NCBI RefSeq assembly: GCF_004117935.1
Contig: NZ_SDOY01000095.1
Location: forward strand, 1 to 59,101
DNA from: Streptomyces roseicoloratus
GTDB taxonomy: Bacteria; Actinomycetota; Actinomycetes; Streptomycetales; Streptomycetaceae
Direction of reading: 5' to 3'
DNA: 59,101 nucleotides
Shown here: piece by piece, positions 34,306-41,581 of the stretch
Layout: every line of letters starts with the position of its first letter
Position numbering within the stretch: the first letter of the stretch is position 1
The notes under the pieces: generated by a model
Databases searched by the model: none
Told to the model about the DNA's origin: nothing
Seen by the model: the letters and a program-made list of their open reading frames with translations, nothing else
Made by a program: the position numbers and the translations under genes

Positions 34306-35408
34306 TGCACACCGTCCCCGACGGCGTGGAGGTCGTCGCGAGCCGGGAGCGGGCCCGCCGCCTCGGCAGCCCTCCGCTCCTGGTCCTCGACGCGGTCACC
34401 GGCTTCCTCGACGCCCACGGCATCGGCAGCGGTCCGCTCGCGTGGCAACGCATCGGCGACGGCCATTCCAACGTCACCTACCTGATCGAACGCGGCGGCG
34501 AGTCCGTCGTCCTGCGCCGCGGCCCGCGCCCGCCGCTGCCGAAGTCGACGCACGACATGGTGCGCGAGGCCCGCATCCAGAGGATTCTCCACGGGCACGG
34601 GGTGCCGGTGCCGGAGATCCTCGCCGTCTGCACGGACGAGGACGTCCTGGGCGTGCCGTTCTACCTCATGTCCCGGCTCGACGGCACGGTCGTCACGGAC
34701 ACGATTCCGGCCCACCTCTCCCCCGCCGCCGAGCGCCGGGCCACCAGCGAGGCGGTCGTCGACACCCTCGTCGCCCTGCACGGCATCGACGTGACCCGGG
34801 GAGAGCTCGCCTCCCTGGGCCGGCCCGAAGGGTACCTCCGGCGCCAGGTCGACAGGTTCCGCGGGCTCTGGGAGGTCAACACCACCCGCAGCCTGCCCGC
34901 GGTGGAGCGCATCTCCGACTGGCTCGCCCGGCACCTGCCGGCGAGTCAGGCGGCCTCGGTGGTCCACGGCGACTACCGCATGGGCAACCTCATGTTCGCT
35001 CCGCGGGCGCCTGCCAGGGTCCTCGCGATCCTGGACTGGGAGATGGCGACGCTCGGTGACCCGCTGGCGGATCTGGGGTACCTCACCGCCACCTGGTCCG
35101 AGGCGGGCCGCCCCACCACCCCGCTCGAACTCACCACGGTGACCAGGTCGCCCGGTTACCTGACACAGCGCCAGATGGCAGAGCGCTACCGGTCCCGCAC
35201 GGGCCTCGATCTCACCCCGCTGCCCTGGTACCAGACCCTCGCCCTGTGGAAGGCGGCGATCTTCTGCGAGGCCATCTACACGCGCTGGCGGCGTGGCGAG
35301 CGCCCGGACGACACGACCTTCGGCCCCTCGCTCGAAACGGGTGTCCCCCGTCTGCTGGAGCGGGCCGGACAATACGCCGACCTGACGGCGACCGCGCGCC
35401 GCCGCTGA
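34305..35408 (+). CDS. Aminoglycoside-phosphotransferase-like kinase (ACAD10/LvaA type)
   Basis: A 367-residue kinase-fold protein. The Brenner-like motif VVHGDYRMGNLMF has the catalytic Asp and Asn, and ILDWEMATLGDPLADLGYL the metal-binding Asp; an N-terminal nucleotide region appears in IGDGHSNVTYLIERGGESV. A GTG three bases earlier is an alternative start. This family is the kinase half of mammalian ACAD10/11 and LvaA of the levulinate pathway, which phosphorylate 4-hydroxyacyl-CoA. Its tight coupling to the acyl-CoA dehydrogenase gene supports that role over antibiotic resistance. Confidence 0.9.
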   Translation: MHTVPDGVEVVASRERARRLGSPPLLVLDAVTGFLDAHGIGSGPLAWQRIGDGHSNVTYLIERGGESVVLRRGPRPPLPKSTHDMVREARIQRILHGHGVPVPEILAVCTDEDVLGVPFYLMSRLDGTVVTDTIPAHLSPAAERRATSEAVVDTLVALHGIDVTRGELASLGRPEGYLRRQVDRFRGLWEVNTTRSLPAVERISDWLARHLPASQAASVVHGDYRMGNLMFAPRAPARVLAILDWEMATLGDPLADLGYLTATWSEAGRPTTPLELTTVTRSPGYLTQRQMAERYRSRTGLDLTPLPWYQTLALWKAAIFCEAIYTRWRRGERPDDTTFGPSLETGVPRLLERAGQYADLTATARRR

Positions 35409-35533
35409 CACCCCGACGCGACCGGTACGGGTCTCGACCGACCCCGCCGCGGCCGGGCTGTCCCCTCCCACGCCGCGGTCGCGGGCATGCCGTTCCTCCT
35501 CGTCTCCGTCCTCCTTCTCCCCAGAGAGGTACC

Positions 35534-35809
35534 GTGCCCTCCGCTCCCTCCCCGCCCTCACCCGACGACACACGGGTCCTGGTCACGATCAACGCGCTGC
35601 CGCTCGCCGTCGGCATCCTGCTCTCCTGCTCCACGCGCCTCGGAGAGACCTCCGTGTACGGCCGTCTCACCCTCGCCATGGGATGGGCGCTCACGCAGCT
35701 CGTCGTCCTCGTCGGCGGGACGTGGTGGTACGAGAGCCGGGCCGTGTCCTCCCGCGAACCGGCGCCGACGACGACCGCCCCCTCTCGTACGGCCGGGGGC
35801 GCGAGGTGA
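35534..35809 (+). CDS. Small membrane protein, likely accessory subunit of the symporter
   Basis: A 91-residue protein with two hydrophobic helices (NALPLAVGILLSC and LAMGWALTQLVVLVGGTWW) between polar ends. The start is GTG with GAGAGGT upstream. Its stop overlaps the GTG of the sodium symporter gene, the arrangement seen for DUF485-type small partners of acetate-like symporters, although I cannot confirm the family from sequence. The 125 bp before it may hold an internal promoter. Confidence 0.78.
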   Translation: MPSAPSPPSPDDTRVLVTINALPLAVGILLSCSTRLGETSVYGRLTLAMGWALTQLVVLVGGTWWYESRAVSSREPAPTTTAPSRTAGGAR

Positions 35810-37458
35810 CGACGTACCTCCTGAGCGCCGGCTCGCCCGACCTCATCGGTCCCGCCGCGAGGGGCGCGGTCATCGTCGCCTTCCTCGTCTTCATCGGCCT
35901 CTGCCTGCTGTGGGTCTTCACCCTCGCCACTCAGGACGACGACCCGGAACGCCTCCACGTCGCCGGCCGGTCCCTCCCGCCCGTCCTCAACGGCGTCGCG
36001 ATGGCCGGCGAACAGATCACGGTCGTCATCCTGGTCTCGATGCCGGGAACGATCGCCCTCTTCGGCTACGACGGAGTCTCGACCGCCGTCGACAGCGCCC
36101 TCGCGCTCGGTGTCTTCCTGCTCCTCGCCCCCAGGATTCGCGCGACCCGGCGCTACACCCTCGGTGAGCTGTTCTCCCTGCGTGCCGAGGGACCGGGAAC
36201 GCGGGCCGCCGGCGCGGTGGTGACGCTGTGCATCGCCGTACCTCTGCTCATGGTCCAACTGCGTGCCGGCGGCATCACCGCCGCTCTCCTGATCGGCATG
36301 CCGACCGAGACGGCCCAGGTGGTGTGCACGGTGATGATGGGATGCCTCATCATGTGCTTCGCCGGAGTGGCCGATCTGCGCGGCACCACGTTCGTGCAGG
36401 CCGCCAAGGTGCCCGTGGCCCTGGCGACGCTCACCGCGGTGATCCTGGTGGCGCTGCGCCTGTTCGACTGGAGTCCCGCGTCTCTGCTGTCGGCCGCCGT
36501 GGACAAGAGCATGTCCCCGGACGAGTACCTCGGCCCCGGGCTGTGGGGGCACGTCACCGGCTCCGGTCCGCTCAACACGCTCAGTGACCACATCGTCCTC
36601 GTCCTCGGCACCGCGATGATGCCCCATCTGATCCTGCGCGTCAGCGCCAGCCGGGACGTGCCCGCCGCCCGGCGCTCACTGAGCATCGCCGTCGGACTGA
36701 CCGGCCTCTTCTACCTGCTGCTGATCACGACCGGCTTCGCCGCGGCCGCGGTCGTGGGCAGCGGACCGATCGGAGCGGTCGACGTGAAGGGGCAGGGAGC
36801 CCCGATCCTCCTGGCGTCGGAGGTCCTCCCCCACCACTCCACCAGCCGGGTCGTGCTCATCACCCTCGTCGCCTGTGTCGCCTTCCTCGCGGTGCTCACG
36901 GCCGTGGCGAGCGTGACCTTCGCCGCCGCCGTCTCCGTGACCCGCGACCTGCTCGGGCGGAAGGGCCGGGCCCGGATCAGGATCGGCCAAACGGCGGTCC
37001 TGCGGCTGTCCGTCGTCGCGCTCTGCGCCGTGAGCCTTCTCCTCACCACCGCCGTGCACCGCTATCCCATCGAGTTCCTCCTCGCGTTCTCCCTGAGTCT
37101 CGCGGCCACATGCGTGTTCCCCGCGGTCGTCTACTCCCTCCTCTGGAGCGGCTTCAACCGCCACGGACTGCTGTGGCTCGTCCACGGAGGGCTGTCCCTG
37201 TGCACCCTCCTGACCCTCGCGTCCCCCGCCGTGTCCGGGACGACGTACGCGCTGCTGCCGGAGCGGGACTTCAACCTGTTCCCGCTCCACACCCCCGGCC
37301 TGGTCTCCGTACCGGCGGCCTTCCTCCTCGGATGGCTCGGCAGCGCACGCCCCTGGGAACGGATCACGCGCGACCGGCACACGGTGCCGCGACCGGCTCC
37401 CGACCGCAGCGCCCCCGGAGCGCGCGTCGACTCCGGCAGGAACGTCGCGAGCGGATAG
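35806..37458 (+). CDS. Sodium:solute symporter family protein (SSS, ActP-like)
   Basis: A 550-residue integral membrane protein with about 13 membrane segments. HVAGRSLPPVLNGVAMAGEQ and GTAMMPHLILRVSASRDVPAARRS are typical of the solute:sodium symporter family branch that carries acetate and other carboxylates. The GTG start overlaps the small membrane protein gene (GTGA). It closes the plus-strand operon that begins with the BVMO, and probably takes up a carboxylate substrate or product of the pathway. Confidence 0.9.
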   Translation: MTTYLLSAGSPDLIGPAARGAVIVAFLVFIGLCLLWVFTLATQDDDPERLHVAGRSLPPVLNGVAMAGEQITVVILVSMPGTIALFGYDGVSTAVDSALALGVFLLLAPRIRATRRYTLGELFSLRAEGPGTRAAGAVVTLCIAVPLLMVQLRAGGITAALLIGMPTETAQVVCTVMMGCLIMCFAGVADLRGTTFVQAAKVPVALATLTAVILVALRLFDWSPASLLSAAVDKSMSPDEYLGPGLWGHVTGSGPLNTLSDHIVLVLGTAMMPHLILRVSASRDVPAARRSLSIAVGLTGLFYLLLITTGFAAAAVVGSGPIGAVDVKGQGAPILLASEVLPHHSTSRVVLITLVACVAFLAVLTAVASVTFAAAVSVTRDLLGRKGRARIRIGQTAVLRLSVVALCAVSLLLTTAVHRYPIEFLLAFSLSLAATCVFPAVVYSLLWSGFNRHGLLWLVHGGLSLCTLLTLASPAVSGTTYALLPERDFNLFPLHTPGLVSVPAAFLLGWLGSARPWERITRDRHTVPRPAPDRSAPGARVDSGRNVASG

Positions 37459-37482
37459 CTCCGCCGTGCCCGCGGCCCGCTT

Positions 37483-37587
37483 GGTGCACCGTGCACCGAG
37501 CCCGGGCGAAGCAGGTGCCCGCCGCCGTTCTCGCCCGCGGTCCCGGCCGCGACAGTGAGACCACCACCACACGAACGACAGGGAAAC
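37483..37587 (+). promoter_or_regulatory. Duplicated leader/promoter element, copy 2 (PhyH gene)
   Basis: Starts with the perfect palindrome GGTGCAC-C-GTGCACC (37483-37497) and matches 20414-20519 over about 100 bp. Here about 125 bp of extra sequence separates its end from the PhyH ATG, whereas copy 1 runs straight into the BVMO start. Likely brings PhyH under the same regulator as the BVMO operon. Confidence 0.72.
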
Positions 37588-37712
37588 CCCGGAACCATCG
37601 CACCCGCCCGACGGCCGCGCGGACGACGCGCGGCGAGATCCGAGAAGACGGAACGCCCGCGGCTGAGCGTACGGCCGGTCAACCGCGACGCGGATCGAGG
37701 AAGAGGACGCAC

Positions 37713-38579
37713 ATGACGACCCAGAAGACGACCCGGGCCCTGACGTCCGTGGCGAACGACACGCCGGCGGAGGAGATCCTCGCGATCGTGACCCGTGACG
37801 GCGGCGTCATCGTCAAGGGCTTCCTGACGCAGGAGCAGATCGCCCGCTTCAACGCCGAGATCGAGCAGCCGCTGCGGGCGCTCGACCCGGGTTCCACCCA
37901 CGAGGACGAGATCGTGGCCGCGTTCCACGGCAGCAACACCAAGCGCCTCACGAACCTGGTGACGCACAGCGCCACGTTCCGCGGCGAGGTCATCGACCAC
38001 CCCCTGGTCCACGAGATCAGCGACCGGGTCTTCCTCCAGGAGTCGGGCACGTACTGGATGACCACCGCCCAGGTGATCGAGATCGGCCCCGGCAACAAGG
38101 CGCAGATGCTCCACCGTGACCTGGAGAACTGGTTCCCGTTCATCGGCATGGGGCCCGCCGGGCCGGAAGTCACCATCAACTTCCTCGTCGCCCTGACCGA
38201 CTTCACGGAGGAGAACGGCGCCACCCGCGTGATCCCCGGAAGCAACCACTGGAGCGACTTCGAGGACCGCGGGACGCCCGAGCAGACGATTCCGGCGGTC
38301 ATGGACGCGGGAGACGTCCTCCTCATCAGCGGCAAGACGGCGCACGGCGGCGGGGCGAACCGGACCGGCGACGCGTACCGGCGCGGCCTCGCCTTCACGT
38401 TCAACGCGGGCTTCCTCACCGGCGAGGAGGCGTACCCCTTCCTGGTCGACAGGGAGCTCGCCAGGACGCTCTCGCCGCGCGTCCAGCGCATGCTCGGCTT
38501 CCGCTCCCAGTACCCCACGGGCTCGCCCGGCCTGTGGCAGGTCGACTACGCCGATCTGGGCGACCACCTCGGCCTCTGA
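37713..38579 (+). CDS. Phytanoyl-CoA dioxygenase (PhyH) family protein
   Basis: A 288-residue Fe(II)/2-oxoglutarate dioxygenase. The iron ligands are His134 and Asp136 in QMLHRDLENW and His211 in SGKTAHGGGAN; an Arg around 223-224 (AYRRGLAFTF) probably holds 2-oxoglutarate. GAAGAGGA precedes the ATG. Such enzymes hydroxylate small molecules, including fatty acyl-CoA and free amines or amino acids. It shares a promoter-like element with the BVMO operon, so it likely acts on the same compound family. Substrate not predictable. Confidence 0.9.
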   Translation: MTTQKTTRALTSVANDTPAEEILAIVTRDGGVIVKGFLTQEQIARFNAEIEQPLRALDPGSTHEDEIVAAFHGSNTKRLTNLVTHSATFRGEVIDHPLVHEISDRVFLQESGTYWMTTAQVIEIGPGNKAQMLHRDLENWFPFIGMGPAGPEVTINFLVALTDFTEENGATRVIPGSNHWSDFEDRGTPEQTIPAVMDAGDVLLISGKTAHGGGANRTGDAYRRGLAFTFNAGFLTGEEAYPFLVDRELARTLSPRVQRMLGFRSQYPTGSPGLWQVDYADLGDHLGL

Positions 38580-38627
38580 GACCCGGACCGGCCAGGGGCC
38601 GCCGCGGCTGTCCGAGGAGCGCACGTC

Positions 38628-40832
38628 ATGGCTTTCCCGTACATTCGCCCTATGGGAACCGAGGTCGACGCGTTCCTCGGACAGCTGGCCCGCCACCTCC
38701 GACCGCAGGTGACGAAGCTGGCCGGCCTGCTGCTCCGGCGCCTGAACGGCGAACTCCCCGAGCTGTGGGAGGACGCGGACATCGAAGCCCTGAGCCTGGA
38801 GGAGACGATCCAGCACGTCACCGCGCTGCTGGACCTCCTGGAGACCCGCCCCGGCGCGAGCGTGCCGGAGGCTCCCCCGACCGCCCTGGACCTGGGGCGC
38901 CTCTTCGCCCGGCGGGGAATCCCGGTGAGCCGGCTCCTGCGCGCCTACCGGCTCGGCCACCTCGGCCTGCTCGAACAGGTGCAGACGGAGGCCGCCCGCC
39001 GCACCGGCGACTGGCACCTGATCCACCAGGCCTCCATGAGGCTGGTGACGCTCGGTTTCGACTACGTGGACCACTCCTCGGAGGCGGTCGTCGCCGCCTA
39101 CCAGGAGGAACGCGACCGTCTGCTGCAGCGCCGGCTCCTCCTCACCGACAGGGCCAGCAAGCTCATCGGGACCACCCTCGACATCACCCGCACGGCGGAG
39201 GAGCTGACGGAGGTCTGCACCGGGGACTTCGCCGACCTCGTCGCCGTCGACCTCCTCGACTCCGCCCTGGACGAAGCGGGCACCGGCCCGCCGGAGGCCC
39301 GGACACAGCGCCGCGTCGCCCAGCGCTCCGTCCTCGACGGCTGTCCGGATTCCCCGCTCCGCGTCGGGGAGGCCCACGCCTACCCCGACGGATCGGAGCC
39401 GGTGCGCGCGCTGGCCACCGGACGCTCCGTCCTCGAGCGCATCGCGGGGACCGAGATGCCCCCGTGGGTGGCGCCGTCCGCGTCCCACGGCCGCGTGCTG
39501 CGCGACCTCGGCCTGCACTCCGTCCTCCTCGTGCCCCTGCACGCCCGCGGGGACACCCTCGGCCTGGTGCAGTTCGTACGACACCGCACCTCGGCCCCCT
39601 TCGACGACGACGATCTCCTCCTGGCCCAGGAGATCGCCTCCAGGGCGGCGGTGTCCATCGACAACGCCCGCCGGTACACCCGGGAGCGTGCGACCGCGCT
39701 CACCCTCCAGCGGGCCCTGCTGCCGCGCGGCACGGTGGAACAGGCTGCCGTCGAAACGGCTTCGCGCTACCTGCCCGCCGGGTCCCGCGCCGGTGTGGGC
39801 GGTGACTGGTACGACGTCATTCCGCTGTCCGGGGCCCGTGTCGCCCTGGTCGTCGGCGACGTGGTCGGTCACGGCCTGCACGCCGCCGCCACCATGGGCC
39901 GGCTCCGCACGGCCGTCCGCGCCTTCGCCGACATCGACCTCATGCCCGACGAACTCCTCACCCACCTGGACGACGTGGTCATCCGGATGCAGCGCGAGGA
40001 GTCGCCGGACGAGAGGGAGACCAGCGCCACCTGTCTGTACGCGGTCTACGACCCCGTCTCCCGCCGGTGCTCCCTGGCCAGTGCCGGCCACGTCCCGCCG
40101 ACCGTGGTGACCCCCGCGGCCTCCGGCGGGGCCGCCAGGCCGGCCGGGTTGCCCGAGATGCCCGTCGGGCCACCCCTCGGCCTGGGCGGACTCCCCTTCG
40201 AGACGGGCGAGTTCGAGCTGCCGGAGGACAGCCTGCTGGTCCTGCACACCGACGGGCTGATCGCCGGCCGCGGGCGTGACGTGGACCGCGGACTCGCCAC
40301 GCTGCGCGAGGTCCTCGCCTCGGCGCCGGAGTCGCCGGAGGAGATCTGCGACCGGCTGCTGGCCGCGCTGCTGCCCGGCCGCCCCGCCGACGACGTCGCC
40401 CTGCTCGTCGCCCGGACCCGTGCCCTCGATCCGGACCACGTGGCCACGATGGACCTCCCGTCCGATCCGGCGGCCGTGTCCGGGGCCCGCCGCTTCGCCT
40501 CCGACGTCCTGGCGGCCTGGGGGCTGGACGATCTTTCCTTCACCACGGAGCTGGTCGTCAGCGAACTGGTGACGAACGCGATCCGCTACGGCAGGAGCCC
40601 GATCCAGCTGCGGCTGATCCTCCAGTCGACGCTCACCTGCGAGGTGTCGGACGCCAGCAGCACCGCCCCGCACCTGCGCCGCGCCCGGATCTACGACGAG
40701 GGCGGCCGCGGTCTGCTCCTGGTGGCCCAGTGCGCGCAGCGCTGGGGCACGCGGCACGGTCGCGAGGGAAAGGTCATCTGGGCGGAGCAGGCTCTGCCCG
40801 CGGACGGCGCGTCGACCGCCGACGTGCCGTAG
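38628..40832 (+). CDS. Multidomain PP2C (SpoIIE) phosphatase with GAF and anti-sigma kinase domains
   Basis: A 734-residue signalling protein. The N-terminal 170 residues are helical (sensor of the RsbRD/PucR type), then a GAF-like domain around residues 180-350, a SpoIIE/PP2C phosphatase domain (GVGGDWYDVIPLSGARVALVV; VGDVVGHGLHAAATMG; then ASAGHVPPTV and LVLHTDGLIAGR) at about 370-590, and a C-terminal HATPase_c_2 domain (ELVVSELVTNAIRYGRSPI; DEGGRGLLLVAQCAQRWG). It should act on a sigma-factor partner switch. It begins 48 bp after the PhyH gene, so it may be co-transcribed with it, an unusual pairing. Confidence 0.92.
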   Translation: MAFPYIRPMGTEVDAFLGQLARHLRPQVTKLAGLLLRRLNGELPELWEDADIEALSLEETIQHVTALLDLLETRPGASVPEAPPTALDLGRLFARRGIPVSRLLRAYRLGHLGLLEQVQTEAARRTGDWHLIHQASMRLVTLGFDYVDHSSEAVVAAYQEERDRLLQRRLLLTDRASKLIGTTLDITRTAEELTEVCTGDFADLVAVDLLDSALDEAGTGPPEARTQRRVAQRSVLDGCPDSPLRVGEAHAYPDGSEPVRALATGRSVLERIAGTEMPPWVAPSASHGRVLRDLGLHSVLLVPLHARGDTLGLVQFVRHRTSAPFDDDDLLLAQEIASRAAVSIDNARRYTRERATALTLQRALLPRGTVEQAAVETASRYLPAGSRAGVGGDWYDVIPLSGARVALVVGDVVGHGLHAAATMGRLRTAVRAFADIDLMPDELLTHLDDVVIRMQREESPDERETSATCLYAVYDPVSRRCSLASAGHVPPTVVTPAASGGAARPAGLPEMPVGPPLGLGGLPFETGEFELPEDSLLVLHTDGLIAGRGRDVDRGLATLREVLASAPESPEEICDRLLAALLPGRPADDVALLVARTRALDPDHVATMDLPSDPAAVSGARRFASDVLAAWGLDDLSFTTELVVSELVTNAIRYGRSPIQLRLILQSTLTCEVSDASSTAPHLRRARIYDEGGRGLLLVAQCAQRWGTRHGREGKVIWAEQALPADGASTADVP

Positions 40833-40850
40833 TGCCTGCTCCACGCCGAC

Positions 40851-40877
40851 TTGATCGATCGACTAAGTCGATATAGT
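40851..40877 (+). promoter_or_regulatory. TetR promoter with overlapping operator
   Basis: TTGATC (40851) and TATAGT (40872-40877) resemble -35 and -10 boxes with a short 15-bp spacer, and the palindrome ATCGACT-A-AGTCGAT (40858-40872) lies between them. The predicted transcription start coincides with the ATG at 40884, so the mRNA may be leaderless. Confidence 0.6.
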
Positions 40878-40883
40878 GGGCGC

Positions 40884-41510
40884 ATGGCTCATGTTTCCGC
40901 GGCGGAGCGCCGCCCCCAGTTGATCAAGGCGGCCATCGACCTCATGACCCGGGAAGGCGTCGCCGCGGGGAGCACCCGCGCCATCGCCGCGGAGCTCGGT
41001 GTCGCGCAGGCCACCGTCCACTACACCTTCGGCACGAAGGAGGACCTGTACCGCGCGGTCATGGACCAGATCACCGACGAGCTGGTCGCGCAGGTGCGGC
41101 GGGCGGCGCCGGAGGACGCGGGCTTCGAGGAGACCTTCAGCGCCCTGGCGGGTGCCCTGTGGGGCACCGTGCGCGAGCCGTCGTCGCACCACCAGCTGCT
41201 CAGCGAGCTGACCATGTTCGCCCTGCGCGTGCCCGGCCTCAACGAGGCCCGGCAGAGCCACTACCGGCGGGTCATAGAGGTGACCGCGCAGGTGATCTCG
41301 GAGACGGCCAGGAGGACGGGGCAGGAACTGGCCGAGCCCCCGGAGACGGTGGCCCGGTTCTTCCTCTCCGGCTTCGACGGACTCACCATGCAGGTCCTCC
41401 AGTGCCTGCCGGACGAGACCACCGAGCGGACGGGCCTCAGCGCGCTCGTGGCCGCGACCGTGGCGCTGGCCGACGGGAGCCTCGACCTCCCGGACGTACC
41501 GATGGCCTGA
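40884..41510 (+). CDS. TetR/AcrR family transcriptional regulator
   Basis: A 208-residue regulator. The N-terminal HTH is at about residues 8-55 (LIKAAIDLMTREGVAAGSTR, then AIAAELGVAQATVHYTFGTK), followed by a helical ligand-binding domain. It is convergent with a CYP102-type P450, much as BM3R1 is linked to P450BM3 in Bacillus megaterium, though there the genes are in tandem. A palindrome overlaps its own promoter, and a closely related 11-mer lies before the P450, so it probably represses both. The inducer may be a fatty acid or hydrophobic drug; this is inferred. Confidence 0.9.
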   Translation: MAHVSAAERRPQLIKAAIDLMTREGVAAGSTRAIAAELGVAQATVHYTFGTKEDLYRAVMDQITDELVAQVRRAAPEDAGFEETFSALAGALWGTVREPSSHHQLLSELTMFALRVPGLNEARQSHYRRVIEVTAQVISETARRTGQELAEPPETVARFFLSGFDGLTMQVLQCLPDETTERTGLSALVAATVALADGSLDLPDVPMA

Positions 41511-41522
41511 CACCACGCGACA

Positions 41523-41562
41523 ACGGTGGTGGGGACACCTTCCCAGGTGCCCCCACCACCGT
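41523..41562. terminator. Bidirectional terminator between tetR and the P450 gene
   Basis: ACGGTGGTGGGG (41523-41534) pairs perfectly with CCCCACCACCGT (41551-41562), and the loop adds a CACCT/AGGTG stem. A TTTCC stretch follows on the plus strand. It lies between the convergent stop codons. Confidence 0.9.
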
Positions 41563-41581
41563 TTCCGTCTCCTCGTGAGGA

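Noticed and set aside
34305..35408. Aminoglycoside resistance kinase
   Set aside because: Fold matches the APH family, but coupling to an acyl-CoA dehydrogenase and the ACAD10/LvaA likeness make antibiotic resistance unlikely.
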